Assembly: GCA_023053545.1 (NCBI GenBank)
Contig: JAKZAN010000006.1
Location: forward strand, 3,353,001-3,417,000
Direction of reading: 5' to 3'
Source: Lepidurus packardi
Taxonomy: Eukaryota; Arthropoda; Branchiopoda; Notostraca; Triopsidae
Length of the DNA stretch: 64,000 nucleotides
Position numbers and translations under genes: made by a program. The notes under the pieces are model-generated. The model saw nothing but the letters and a program-made list of their open reading frames with translations, was not told the origin of the DNA and ran no database searches. The first letter of the stretch is position 1. Each line of letters begins with the position of its first letter. Shown in pieces: positions 22,642-34,969 of this stretch.

Positions 22642-24559
22642 ATGGCAGAAGCCCAACCCCTAAGCATCGGTGCTTTAGCTGGTCTTGGCAACCAGAACCA
22701 CATCTTGTCTCCTGCCAAAGCTGGTTCCACCATTAATAAGTAAGTTGTATTTCTTTTCTACATGGTTCGATTTCCACTTTTTGAAAACTGTTAACACGTG
22801 TCTATTTTAGTGACAAGATTTCGGACAACTATTGGAAATCGCAACTGAAGCTGCCACCCAAAGACAAGAGAAAGAAGACTAGTGTGCGTATCCAGAATAT
22901 TTACATCTCACAAATAATTTTAAAAAAATGTTTCTTTAGGATGTAACCGATACCAAGGGCAACGTATTCGAAGACTTCTGCTTGAAGCGCGAACTTTTGA
23001 TGGGTATTTTTGAGAAAGGTTGGGAAGCCCCGTCTCCGATTCAAGAAGCCGGTATTCCTGGAGCTTTGACTGGAAGAGATATTTTGGCCAGAGCAAAGAA
23101 CGGTACGGGCAAAACTGGTGCATACTCCATTCCTGTCTTAGAAATGATCCAGCCCGACTTGGATTGCATTCAAGGTATTATTTCTTTCAAAGTTTGGTGT
23201 TTTGAAGACAATAATGTAAATTTTCATTTACAGCTCTTGTTATTGTTCCTACACGAGAGCTGGCTTTGCAGACGAGTCAGATCTGTATCGAGCTGGCCAA
23301 GCATTTGCCTATTCGTATTATGGTCACAACTGGAGGCACTGATTTGAAGGACGACATTATGAGAATCTATGGCAAAGGTAATTGAAAGTTTCGGATCAAT
23401 ATTGCTTTGCTAATATGTTTTTCATTCGAGTAGTACACGTTATCATTGCTACTCCTGGCCGTATCTTGGATTTGATTGAAAAGAAAGTGGCCATTGTGGA
23501 CAAATGCAGATATTTGATATTGGATGAGGCTGACAAGCTATTGTCGCAAGATTTCAAGGGCATGCTGGACCGCTTGATCTCCTTCTTACCTGAAAAGAGA
23601 CAAATTTTGTTGTATTCTGCTACGTTCCCCATTTCAGTGGAAGAGTTTATGGTAATTATATTTTTCTTTTTGAAAATGCTGACCAACGATGTTTTGTGGC
23701 GGTTTTATATTATTTTTGTATTCTCATTTTTTAGCGCAAGTATTTGAAAGATCCGTACGAGATTAACTTAATGGAAGAGCTGACCTTAAAGGGCGTGACG
23801 CAGTATTACGCCTTCGTACAAGAACGCCAAAAGGTGCATTGCCTAAACACGCTGTTTTCGAAGCTGCAAATTAATCAGAGCATCATTTTCTGCAATTCTA
23901 CACAACGCGTGGAGCTTCTGGCTAAAAAGATTACCGAGTTGGGTTACTCTTGTTACTACATTCATGCACGCATGCAGCAAGCCCACAGAAACCGAGTCTT
24001 TCATGATTTCCGTAATGGACTCTGCAGAAATTTGGTTTGCTCTGGTAAGCTGATTTTTTTCAAAATGCCGTACTAAAACTTTTTGAGTGGGCCTATATTT
24101 TCGACCACAAGCAAAGTCGTGATGATTTAAGCGTTGGATTCCCCATCTCTCTTGTATGAGTGATAACGTACGCTCTGACATTTGCTGTTCATCTTAATTT
24201 AGTCAACAGTGGTGTTGTAGTTGAACTGGTTTTCTAATTAAAGTTTTTTTTTATTCCTCCCGTTTTTCATAGATCTATTTACTCGTGGTATTGATATCCA
24301 AGCCGTCAACGTCGTTATCAACTTTGACTTCCCAAAAATGGCTGAAACCTATTTGCATCGCATTGGTCGTTCGGGACGCTTCGGACACTTGGGCTTGGCC
24401 ATTAATCTCATCACTTACGATGATCGTTTCAACTTGCACCGCATTGAGGCCGAGCTGGGCACGGAAATTAAACCCATTCCTAAGGTTATTGACAAGAGCC
24501 TCTACGTAGCCGAGTATCAAAATGAAGCCGATGAAGACGACCTCCTGGCTATCAAATAA
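22642..24559 (+). CDS. DDX6: DEAD-box RNA helicase DDX6/Me31B/Dhh1, seven exons, 454 aa
   Basis: DDX6 acts in P-bodies in translational repression, decapping and miRNA silencing, binding 4E-T, PatL1, EDC3 and the CCR4-NOT complex. Exons 22642-22739, 22811-22883, 22940-23174, 23234-23377, 23434-23651, 23735-24044, 24273-24559. The signature start of the core, [20 protein letters not shown], is followed by SPIQEAGIP (Q), [10 protein letters not shown] (I), PTRELALQ (Ia), [13 protein letters not shown] (Ib), LDEADKLL (II), YSATFP (III), IIFCNST (IV), [10 protein letters not shown] (V) and [11 protein letters not shown] (VI). The sequence is extremely conserved and the 454 aa compare with 483 in human. 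A polyadenylation hexamer AATAAA overlaps the TAA stop. Intron 6 (24045-24272, 228 bp) is by far the longest and contains a candidate C/D snoRNA. Confidence 0.98.
24111..24185 (+). ncRNA. Candidate C/D box snoRNA in DDX6 intron 6
   Basis: Perfect C box GTGATGA at 24119-24125 and D box CTGA at 24175-24178, 49 nt apart. They are enclosed by a terminal stem of GCAAA (24111-24115) with TTTGC (24181-24185). An internal C'-like GTGATAA lies at 24160-24166 after ATGA. The stretch TTCCCCATCTCT before it could pair with AGAGATGGGGAA, which I recall from the large-subunit rRNA of fungi. The host intron is about three times longer than its neighbours, and snoRNAs commonly sit in introns of highly expressed genes. 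Confidence 0.65.
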
Positions 24560-26463
24560 AGAAGCAAACATCTAGCCAAGCCTCCTCTGTCCAACTGTAG
24601 TTAATGTTTGCCTCAACCCTTGATTCCTGAATGGAAAATGCCACCTATTCTCAATGTATTCCTGCAAAATTTCAAAACGGAAGCCCCGAAAATGGTTACG
24701 ACTGAAGACGTTAAAGAAAAAATGCTGCTTTTGTGAAAGCGATGAACATATGTACTTGCCAAATACTGGCCCTGAACTCGTCCGAGTTGCTTATCTTGTA
24801 TGGTTCCAAACACTCGAGAGTAATGTAACAAAAAAGAAGTGCGATCTGGGACCAAGAGAGAACAAGTGTGGTAAAGAAAAAAAAAAGAAGAAGAAACTTT
24901 GTTGAAGGCATGGAGACCAAAAATGCATGGCTCCATTGATCCGTGTATAAGAATTTGAACAAGTGCGTCATTATAAGACCTTCGAAGGACGATGGAACAA
25001 GGGTAGGCCATTGGCTAGCAGTTTCGGATATCTGTGAACACGGCAGAGGAGGCAGAAGTGATGTCGTCTTCTTGTATAGTGTATATAGTAACTATTTTTT
25101 GTGAGGTTGGAGGGACAGCTGAAAGTGTGAACATTTAACTCCCATTTGTAAAGGAGGGTCAATTTCCTAATTTTCTTGGAAGTGGGCGTGGCTGCGATGA
25201 GGCCAAGGCAACGAGTAGCCGGGATGAAAAAACGTTGAAAGCCCTTCCCATTTGCAAATATTCCTCGTTCGTTATTTGGTTTCGTTTGTTGGAGGGAGGG
25301 AAAGAAAGGCCATGGGTTTATTTTTGTGATGTCCCCTGGAAGAAAAACCACACCTGCCATTTTTCTACAGAAGCAGTCCACGTCTAAAACATTAACTACG
25401 CCAGAGTGTGCCGCAACACCCGGCTATTTCGTACTAAGAGCAGAAAAGGGTTAAAAGCAATTGAACCACAAGCGAAAGCTCGACACGAGTCACTGGATGA
25501 TGTCGAGCACGTCCCAGTGTTTACACCATGACGGATCTCGCCGTGTCTTGTCAGAATTCAGTGACCGAGAATTAACTTTCATGAGAGAGACATATATCCA
25601 CAGACTATTTTTCGTGTTTTGGCGGACACGGATAGTATCCTTAAGGCGTGACTGACTTACTTATCTCGATTTACGATATTGGATATAATTTAAACTACCA
25701 AAGAATGTTACACCGGAGAGCTTTGGGTTTTGTATAGGAAGGAAAGCAAGTAACGAAAGAAGACAGATCTGAAAAGATGAGTTGTGAATTTCGGACATGA
25801 AATACCGAATATCGTGAGCAATACCGATGAAGACGGTTAAGAAAAGATAACTATTTTTTTTTTCAAAAAGTAGTTTTCTTGTTCATTAACGCAATCACCC
25901 TAATCAAGACTGATACCATCTTAAGCGAGATCCGTAGGCGCTTGTAATTCACATCGCCACTGAAATCTTGGCTTAACCAAGAAGTACTGTTTTTTTTTTT
26001 TTTTTCTTAAGGAAGCTTTTGTTTATACCCGGATGGAGCGAGAGAAACTTGACGAGACTTCCTTGTAACGACGAAGTGAACGCTTGGACTTTAATAGGGA
26101 CCTAAGCTCGCTTCCGGCAAACACAGACGCGGGGCATAACCAAATTTTCGGTTCATGGGATAGGGGTAAACGTTTAAACGAGGGATAGGGATAATTGGCA
26201 ACAGACATGGTATAAAGAAAGTGTGAAGGTGGCATGCAATTGGTTTCTGTATTTCCCATTTTGTTTGTATTTTTCCCTTTTTAAAATCCGCTGTAAGTTA
26301 CTCGACAGTACTCAGAGCTACCAGCATTGGTGGCTGGAATGCGACGACCGTTTATACGACAGAAAAAGCGAATATACAACACGCCTTCACACACAAAGAA
26401 TAACTTTTTCTTATACGGTAAATATTTTTAATAGATACGAGCGCAATAGAACGTTCAACGGAT
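24560..26463. other. Intergenic between convergent DDX6 and a secreted-protein gene
   Basis: Only short ORFs, A-runs and no recognisable repeat family. The 3' untranslated regions of both flanking genes must fall here. Confidence 0.5.
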
Positions 26464-27716
26464 TTACATCAAGGTGATTCCCTTTTTGGCAGCAATGGGT
26501 AACTTTTCACCTTGAAGGTATGGGTTGGTTTCCTAATATTTTTCCTTTTAGATGCAAATTTAATCAGAAAGAAAGGTTTTACCGGTTTGACAGGTCTCGC
26601 TGCTGTAGCGGCTTTTCTGGCGCGACCTTTAAAGCTTCCTAAAACTTGCTCGTGACGCTAAATGAGTCACCAAGAACATTAGAGTCGGAAGTTTAACTAG
26701 TTTTTGTGTTACTTACATCTTCGGTAAAAAGCTTTTTTGCTACTGAAGATTTGGTATTCTGATCCTAAGTGTAAATTTAATAACAGCCTGTTTCCAAAAT
26801 TTGTAGTGGAATTTTCTTTCGTTACCTGCATTTCGGACATGATCTGACGGATTGCAGTATCGACAATGGTGTTGCCCGCCGTTTGGCCGGAGCCTGGGCG
26901 CGAGAGTCCAGTATTGGAAGCTGGACAGTCAAACATGTGTTCAGTATCACACATGCAGTCCTGTGCAGCCTGGTATTCGCGACTGAAAGCTGCCGTGTTT
27001 TCGAATTCCTCCAAGCAGCCGTCTTTGCCTCCTAGATTAGATAGTAAGTTAAAGGGAACATCTTTCTTCACACCTTATAGCGGCTGCATTTACTCGTGTA
27101 CCCAAGTGGGCAAGGATTTGGGGGATTGCAATAAGCTGGCAGCACATTTTCGGTTTTCGTGTCTTGGTTTTGATTCTGATTCTTATCTGATTTAGTATCT
27201 TGGTCATCTGGGGATTGTGACAGAGAAAGTTGTCTTTTTATTTGCTGTTATCTTTTCTCTACTTGATTTGAGAGTCTTACCTTGGGGTTTCTTGATGGAA
27301 TTTAGAAGGGAACTGTGGTGCAAATATTCTGGATCGCGCAGATTAAATTCTTGCTTCTGTAAGCTTAATGCCGTATCATCGTAATCGGGTTCTTCCAGAA
27401 AGTGTTTGTTAAAGTTCACTTGAGCTAGGCTGTCAGTAAAAGCAGAACGTTGTTATCGGGAGGGTAAACTTTATCTAACCTGTGTGTACTTACTCTTCGG
27501 TATAGTCATACGATGGTACCGGGTCTGGTAGTTCCGCCAATCCATTAACAACGCTTCTTAAGTAGGCTTCATTAAGTGGACCCTGAAAGTAATTTGAGTG
27601 AGAATTTGTCATTAGAAAGCTTGCAGCATTTGGCACTAACTCACTTCGTGATGGGCATGGAATGCCAAACAGGAGAATGGAGCGACCATTACCAGCAACA
27701 ATGCTGGTATAGCCAT
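26464..27716 (-). CDS. Secreted protein of unknown family, seven exons, 235 aa
   Basis: Exons on the minus strand: 27716-27645, 27582-27494, 27429-27281, 27031-26826, 26764-26717, 26657-26583, 26532-26464. All seven join in phase with GT-AG sites and the open frame ends in TAA. The first exon encodes a clear signal peptide (MAIPALLLVMVAPFSCLAFH). The mature part is acidic (PDPVPSYDYTED, EEPDYDDT). One exon carries all five mature cysteines (GCLEEF, DCMCDTEH, FDCPAS), and the C-terminus is Lys/Arg/Ala-rich. I do not recognise the family. The exons from 26764 on are short (16, 25 and 22 codons) and rest only on phase and splice-site fit. An acceptor at GTTTTCAG 24 bp upstream of the ATG suggests a spliced leader exon. 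Confidence 0.7.
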
Positions 27717-30700
27717 GACTTCTTTTTTTATATGTGCTGAAAACTCACCAGGCTTTACAGTGCAACTCCCAATTAAAATCACGCCCCTCTGGAAACCAGT
27801 ATAGTTTTTTCGCTGTTTTTTTTTTTTTGGCACAACCGCTTTACTTCCCGTTCTCCCGTGAAACAAGGCCAAGTAGTTTTTTATGTTTAGGGGTTAAGTA
27901 AGAATCGTGAATGGGCAGCGAAATTGTTTTCTCTCTTTTACGCAAAATGGTGGTCGCTTTTCTTGCACGCGTCGTTTCGCTTCGCCCTGCTACCCTGCGC
28001 ACAATCCGACATTTACCAACGTAATAGACTCATTGATTTTTGTATTTCTCGAGACGGGAGCATGCGCAGCCTTGGCATGTCCCAACAATACGGCATTCGT
28101 GTTTACCTACAAGAACAGGAGTAATTTACCAAGGAGCTACGCATGTCCTGGACTACCACAGCCGGAGCTCATGGTAACGGCTGGTGGTCATGATTTTGAT
28201 AACGTCAGACAAGGCGAAGGCGATACGTGTTGCTATGGTCGATTTCTTTGTTGCTCCGCTTATTTCCATGATGCTGGTCTCCTGAGACTGCATTAACACT
28301 CTCATGTTGCGCGAAGATACCGTGCGAACGTGACTGACGTCGTGCCCCTATTATTCTTACTTCACGCAACTGGTAACTAAGCTCTCGGCCCCAACGAGTA
28401 GTGGGCAGTATTGACACTTCCAATGTGGTAAATGAGGGTTGTTTGCTTTGGTTCATCATAGAGAGGGTGTTTATCTATGTACAAAAGGTTGAGGCTGCCA
28501 CAATAGAGACCTGTTTAAATTTGTGCCTAGAATTTATTTCTGTATTACCGGGAATGTATGCCGTCTTTGATCACTGATAGACCTGCTAGTACAAATGTCA
28601 AAGTATCTAAAGAACCCTTGTAAAATAAAGGAGTCCTATGTTGTGATGTCTCCGTCTAGATAGCTTTCAGTTTCTGTTTTAGGCAGGTAATTGGATTAGG
28701 CCGAGGCCCGGGTATCATTCATTGACCTTTCTGCATCGTGCATCCCTCTCGAGCATCGGGCGTGTTTATATAAGTGCTGCAGGACTGACTGCCTGTTATA
28801 ACACACGAGTGTAGCCGTCAGAAAGGAAGGACGCGAATGTGGGGATTATTATTCATTAACTCTGCTACACTGCTACTTACGGACCTCTCATAAAACTTTT
28901 AACTTTGGATTTTTTTTTTCTGGAGTTTCGGGACTGATTGGTATAATGGGACCGGAGGAAAGTAACTGTATTACTGTAACGTAACTTGGCGTGCTAAAAG
29001 TTAACGTTAATTAACTCGGGAGGTACAAGGTAGTGTTGCTGCAATGTATTATATATAATGTCTGCAATAGGAGATGCTCATTAAGTTCCACCCCTGGGGA
29101 ATAAATCCCGAGGACATGATGGAAAGAAAAAAAACGGAGGAGATTACTAATAAATCCCCCAATTCGCGTACAGGTTGACGCGTCTGGCTCGTTTATCCCA
29201 AGAAAAGGTCACAAGAGTACATGTCTCTTATCCGGAGTAGCAAACATGAAAGTATGGACTCAATTAAGGGCCCAGTTGTGGGTGAAATGGAAAGGTCAAG
29301 AGGAATATTGTTACTTTGCTTGTTGTTTGGGAGTCCAAAGTCTATTGTTAAACTGTCTTGAAAAAGAAAACAGCTAGATTACATTGTAGAGGCCAATACT
29401 TTCTAAAAAAATAAATGAAAGAACGAGTACCCGCTACTTTTGTAGAGAATGTAGTACCCAGAGATTGAAGGTGTGTCTCTTGGAACCCGACTTCGGCTAC
29501 CTTTTCGGCAGCCATACACCGTACAAGGAAACCAGGGAGCAATAGATCGATACGAGAGTGCTATTTTGAGGGTAAGCTTAAAAGGGAACCGACAAAACGC
29601 CCTGTGCGTGGGTGGGTAGAAGGAAGACCAAAGAACGATGAACGGATATCAGTGGAGAGAAAAAAAATGCGTTGCTAACCTCACTTTGTTTTGCGCAACT
29701 TTCGTTTGGCTTTCACTATATTACTAGCTCGGATTAAATTGAATTCAAATCAATAGTTCCCTTATTCAAATAAAAAATTCGTCTTACGATCTAGAGTCAA
29801 GAATTGTTTTCCCTGACTTTCTAGGTTGTCGTAGGCCAAATTAAACGCCCACGTTCTCGTCGGTGAAAGGTTTCATTGAGGAAAAAGATGCTGACCCCGC
29901 TCGCGATTCATTGCAGCAGGCAGCAAATACCGGCAGGCGGTTAAAAGCGTAGGAGGGGAGCGTGTCTGCAGCAACTGTTGGTGTTGGTAGAGGTTAAAAA
30001 GCAATATCGTCTTCCAAGTAAGATTGTTCTTAAATTAAGATTGTTCAGTCGATAAGGAAAATGCCTTTCTTGGCATTGTTTTGCTTTGAAGTAGCTCATG
30101 CTTCTGTCGGTCTTGGTTTTCCTTTTCTAAGCTTGTGATTTATAAGCGGGACAGAAAAAAAGAAATAGTTATGGTATGATAAAGTTTGCTAAGACGACAA
30201 AAGAAGGGGGAGGGGAGACAACTGAAGTAAAGGGTCTAGTAAAAGGAGTTACGGTACGGAAGAGAAAACTGGATAAACTCTTTGGTGGGTTCATATCATA
30301 CATTAAGCAAAATGCTGAATGGCGTTTATGTCGATACCCAATGACGTCAGTGTGTGGCGCCCGATCCGACGGTTTGATGGAGTACATGGAGAAGCTGAGC
30401 AATAAATGCGTCTCGAAAAGCTAGACGAGTGTGCCCTTTGCATTATCCTTTAAATAACTCGGGGGAGTTGTTTACTATTGGAAGAAGTACCGAAGCGTGC
30501 TTCTGAGAGCGCGGCGGTATAGGGAACAAGTGGGGGGGATGCAATTTATATGCCTTTTAGGAATATAGGATGCATGGGGATTCGGGAATGAATAACAATA
30601 GCGTGCATAGCCCCCTTTTGGGGTTTTGGAATGGGTCACTCGGCGAAGCTATTTATAGTTGCAAAAGACGTCAAAGCAAGTTGCCGGTCCCATTGATTTG

Positions 30701-31661
30701 CCCTTTCGTCCCTTCATTTGCCCCTTGGACAAGAATAGCCTTTTGTTAGAAAAGGTAATCGCTGTCCGAAGAAATTTTAATTACCTAACAGGAAAGTTGC
30801 TGAAAGCTCGTCACAGAGGTTGAAAGGTTTATTTTTTCGTGTAGCTTTTCATGGGGGAAGTCAAGGAAAAAAAGTCTCCTTTGTGTTGGCTTGGTTAGGT
30901 CCGATAATTGGAATTTTTTTTTTCAGTTCCTAGATGACCTGATTTTGGTGTTCCTTCAGGACCGAGAAACATACTGACGTCAAGCCATTCTTCACCTTCA
31001 TCATAATGTTGTATCGTCCCGTGTCATGGTTTGACGCAGTTTTCATTATCGATACTTGCCATAGTAAGGTTATATTTATCTAAAAATTCCTTTCTAAGCT
31101 TCCAGTACCTTTCTTATAGTACTTTCCTTCCTGTTTTACCCAGTTCTGTGTTGTCCTCCTCCTTATACTTGTTACGAACTTCAGGCAGGCTCCGAGACGC
31201 GACTAGAGTGGGCAACTTGGGTTCTTTGACATAATACAATTGCCGGTACGGTTCAAGATCTACCAGAGGCACTGGCAGCCTCCCAGTAGTATGACGTCAG
31301 TGGAGACCCTGCATCCGCCTACGCCCCATTCGGGGAATAATATTGGGAAGTAAGGAAGCTGCGATGTTTAAGCAAAGAAACCGCCTTCTACCCACCGAAA
31401 TCAATACTGGCCGTCTGTCTGTACGTGTGTGGATCTCAACCGGGTCTTGCTGTAGCAGTTCGTTTACAGCTCGGCTTCGGACATAGGCAGAACATTCGGA
31501 GTAAAGCAAGGAAAAAGATAAATTCTTTCAGAGATGTTCCTAAACTCCACCCTCGCGCAGTTCAAGGCGGGACTTGCAGCCGCCGTTTGCGCGGCTGGAC
31601 CGATTTTCCCAGGCAGTTGGTGCTCCGTCAGGGATTCATTGAGGAGCAGCGTGGGCGTCTT
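27717..31661. other. Intergenic region upstream of two divergent secreted-protein genes
   Basis: No supported gene in about 3.9 kb. Notable are two full palindromic TGACGTCA sites (30342-30349, 31292-31299), a TATATAA at 28767 with a signal-like 18-codon ORF 64 bp beyond it, and an isolated 82-codon ORF at 30176-30424 without homology. Confidence 0.4.
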
Positions 31662-31684
31662 TGACGTCACGGAGCCCATATATA
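31662..31684 (+). promoter_or_regulatory. CRE plus TATA core promoter of the acidic secreted-protein gene
   Basis: A full CREB/ATF-type palindrome TGACGTCA (31662-31669) is followed 9 bp later by TATATA (31679-31684). A spliced 5' leader follows: donor ACCAAG before gtaagg at about 31821, acceptor GCTATAG directly before the ATG at 31918. Confidence 0.6.
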
Positions 31685-31917
31685 CACCTGGGCTGGGTTC
31701 TATTTTCTCCAGTGTACCGACAAAGCGCAGCGAAGTTATTCCGAAGAGAACTAGCATTGAAATCGTGAAACGTGTTACCTGCAAAGACATTCAACGTTCG
31801 ACTAATACAAAGCTACCAAGGTAAGGCTTAAGTCTCGGAATATTCATCTAGCGAGTGCAGTTTTCAAATTACCGATTTCAGATAGATTTATAAAGAATTT
31901 TATTTGTATTGCTATAG

Positions 31918-33178
31918 ATGAAACTGCTAAGCTTTTTGGGTAGCTTGACTGCTATTTTTATGACGAACTCCCTAGCGATGGAAAGAACTTCGCCGATGTG
32001 GCATAACCTGTTGCTTCGACAACCGTTAGCAGCGGCTGCTGTTGCGGGTCCCGACGCCTACGACCAACCGGAGACAGGTTACGGGTTTGTCGATCGCTAT
32101 CCGAGCACGGAAACCGAACATTTCTATCCGGCTCACGACACATACGGCGTGGTCAAACCAGGCCGGATTCCGGAATTTAATTATCCAACTCATTACGCGT
32201 ACCCAACTGCTGTCGAAGAACTGCCCTTGGCAGCAGACTACTCTAACGACTTCTGGCCCTCAAATTACTATGGCGACACCGGTTACTTCCAGCCCTATGG
32301 CGAAGATGATGATACGAGAATGAGTCGTTTCCGTAGCCCTAACAAACGCAGTCGGCACTACATTTCGAGAATGCCCTGGACACCAGATTACGAAGATGAA
32401 GCCGAGTACGAAGAAGCGTTAACAGCCGCTGCTCCGTCTGCCCCGTCTCGCGAAGAATGGCTTAACTTTGAGCGCTATTTGCAAAATTATGTTCGTGATC
32501 CTGAGCCCAGCCAAGGATTTGGTTTCGAAGTAGACTCCAACCAAGATGAGGTGAGGGATACTGAAGAAGAAACTGAAGTTCAGCCGGCCATTTGGCACAA
32601 AACTCGCCCCGATGACGAGGACGCCGTTGATCAACTCAAGTCACTCCTAAAAAGCTCAAAATTGTTGCAGAAAAAAGCCGCCAGCTTTCCCACTTTCACG
32701 ACGACCACAGAAGCAAGTACGACAAAAACCATGTCTTCAACTTCGCCTTCGGAAGGTCAAAAAGAGGTTCCTTTGTACCGTCCACCATCAGCGCCCCGTC
32801 ACTTACCTCTACCTGTGACATTTGCCAAAGGAGCTGGTAGTGGAGCAAAGATCGAAAATTCTCCTAGCAGTGGCCAGCGTTTGCCCGAGAAGAAGAACAC
32901 CAATCAAGAAGTCTATGAAAGCATTCGAAGATATTTCGACTTGGAAGCCCGAGCACAGGTAGCACTAACTTGTTGCAACAGCTTCTTTTTTATTTTTTCG
33001 CGCCCACTTCTTTGAGATAAAATTGCCTAATATGCAAGGTGTTTCTTATTTCGTTTTGCAGGAGAAAGTCGCCGTCAGAAGCAACGAGCGAATCAAGAAA
33101 CGTTTTGTCGGGCCTGAGCTTCAAGATGGATTATTGAACGAGCTGCAAAGCCTACGGTACCGCAACACCAAAGCTTAA
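31918..33178 (+). CDS. Acidic secreted proprotein of unknown family, 385 aa
   Basis: Two coding exons, 31918-32958 and 33062-33178. The start codon follows the acceptor immediately. The signal peptide is MKLLSFLGSLTAIFMTNSLA. The mature chain is rich in Tyr, Pro, Asp and Glu. It has a basic SPNKRSRH site near residue 145 that could be cut by furin-like proteases, an acidic middle (DDEDAVDQLKSLL), a Thr/Ser-rich mucin-like stretch (FTTTTEASTTKTMSS) and a basic C-terminal region with ERIKKRFVGPELQ, another possible processing site. No cysteine pattern or known domain was recognised. An extracellular matrix component or a peptide precursor are both possible. The neighbouring secreted gene at 26464-27716 is divergent and shares the signal-peptide-plus-acidic style but no alignable sequence. 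Confidence 0.75.
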
Positions 33179-34969
33179 ATGGGTCTATTTGGCTGTAAGC
33201 CCCATGGCAACTCTTCACCTGCATGAAGAACATCCAAAACTCCTCCTTTTTTGCGACCTGACGGTTTATCCTATGTGTCAAACACAGACGAGTCCAAATC
33301 TTATTTCTTATACTCCTATAAGCAAAAAGGGGTCGAATCAGGTCCAGCCCACACAATGTAACATAACAAAAGAAAGATAATTGATTGGTGCCACTAACAT
33401 TTATTATCCTTGTCTTCCGATTGCCAAGCATTTCTCCCTGTATTTATTTTATTTTTCTTTACTTCCTATTTGGGTTCTATGGTTTCTTATCGAAGCGACG
33501 GAGGGATACTTACACTTAATTGGCGTTATCGTCCACAATTTAGAAATGCCGGGTAATTTGGGTAAAATCATGGACCATAGCTTCATTTTTCCTCACTCAT
33601 GTTTCTCGAGCTTCTCGTGTAATTTCAGATTTTAAATTACTCTCTTATCCTAAAGCCTTGCCTTCAAAGCTACATATATTCCTCTCGCTAATTGTTCTCA
33701 GTTAATTGGACATGCACATTTTACGCTAAGGCCTTTTTGACTTGTGTGACTGTACATATCTTAACCATTCCTGGCATTTTCCATTGTTGTTCCTGGCTTC
33801 TTTTTTTTAACTGTGAACATTCCAGGTGTGTACAACTGTACATAACGTACATATAATATTTTGCTATTAATTCTTGTTGTTTCTTCTTCCGTTCTTTTTT
33901 AAAAATTTATATTTCTTGTTTGGTAAAAAAGGTCATGTTGCGAACAAAGAATTGTTGGCTTCTTCACACGAAAAAAGAAGACGAAACCGATTGCATCGCT
34001 GCACCTATCAGACCGAGTACAGTTTCGTGCAATTTTTCGTGCCCGAGTCGAGATGCACATCATTTGAACATTTGATACAAGACGTGTGCGAGACCTTAAT
34101 CTGGTGAAACTCTTATCGGATTCTATAACGGTGAGTATATAACAAAATAGACGCAAAAGGAGTAGCTATATACAATGTTTCACATCAACAAGTTCTGCGT
34201 AGACACACATTTGATTTCTCATCATTGTTAGCCAAGAGTTGCGAATTATTCAAAAAAGACATTTAATGACGAAAGTTAAACTTTCTTTAAATCTACTGAC
34301 GAGCGTTGCCTACAAAATTGCTTCGCCTTTGTAATGTCTTTATTCCCTGAATAGAACAGAACGAAACTGTCCCTTTCGGGGAGCTGGCCGCCCGTCCACA
34401 TAAAAATTCTCTCTTTCTTTGATGGATAGACCCTTATAATGTTTAATTAAATGATTTTCCGTAATGTGTAGGTGGTACGTAAGGATAGATTAAGCTCGCA
34501 GTATGAAGAATACGAGGTGAGCGGCTTGTTTCCATAGTAACATTTCCTCGTTTCTATGGAAATATTGAGAACAGAGAACGGGAGAGTCGCTGCTTCGTAG
34601 TCTACCCTAATCTCGTTCGATCTTTCCGGAGATATTACCCACCTACGCGGCGTCGCGGAGTCCTGGGGGGGCTTTTTTGTTGAATTGAGCCTCAAAAGTT
34701 GTTTTGTTTTATTTCCTCGCACGGACGCGAGTACGATATTTTTCCTAACTCTTTCAAGGGGGAAAAAAGCCCGCCTGAATCGAAGCGGTCCTTAGCTCCT
34801 TCTGTATAAAACTTCAATCTATATGGAAAGGAGTGTTTTATTTCGGCACTGTGGCTTTAAAACCTCATACTAACAAGGTTACACACGGGAAGCTTTAACC
34901 ACACCGCTGAAAGACTAACTGTAAGAAGTTTTTATGTATTCGCGAACTAGAACTGTTTTTTTACGTGAC
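33179..34969. other. Intergenic between convergent secreted-protein gene and MRPS2
   Basis: T-rich stretches and short ORFs only. The 3' untranslated regions of both genes fall here, and I see no repeat family. Confidence 0.5.

Noticed and set aside
27907-28296. 129-codon plus-strand ORF starting MNGQRNCFLSF
   Set aside because: No domain, odd composition with scattered Cys, no TATA or splice partner. Probably a chance frame.
30176-30424. 82-codon ORF starting MIKFAKTTKEGGG
   Set aside because: Protein-like composition but no homology, splice context or promoter. The antisense frame is also open.
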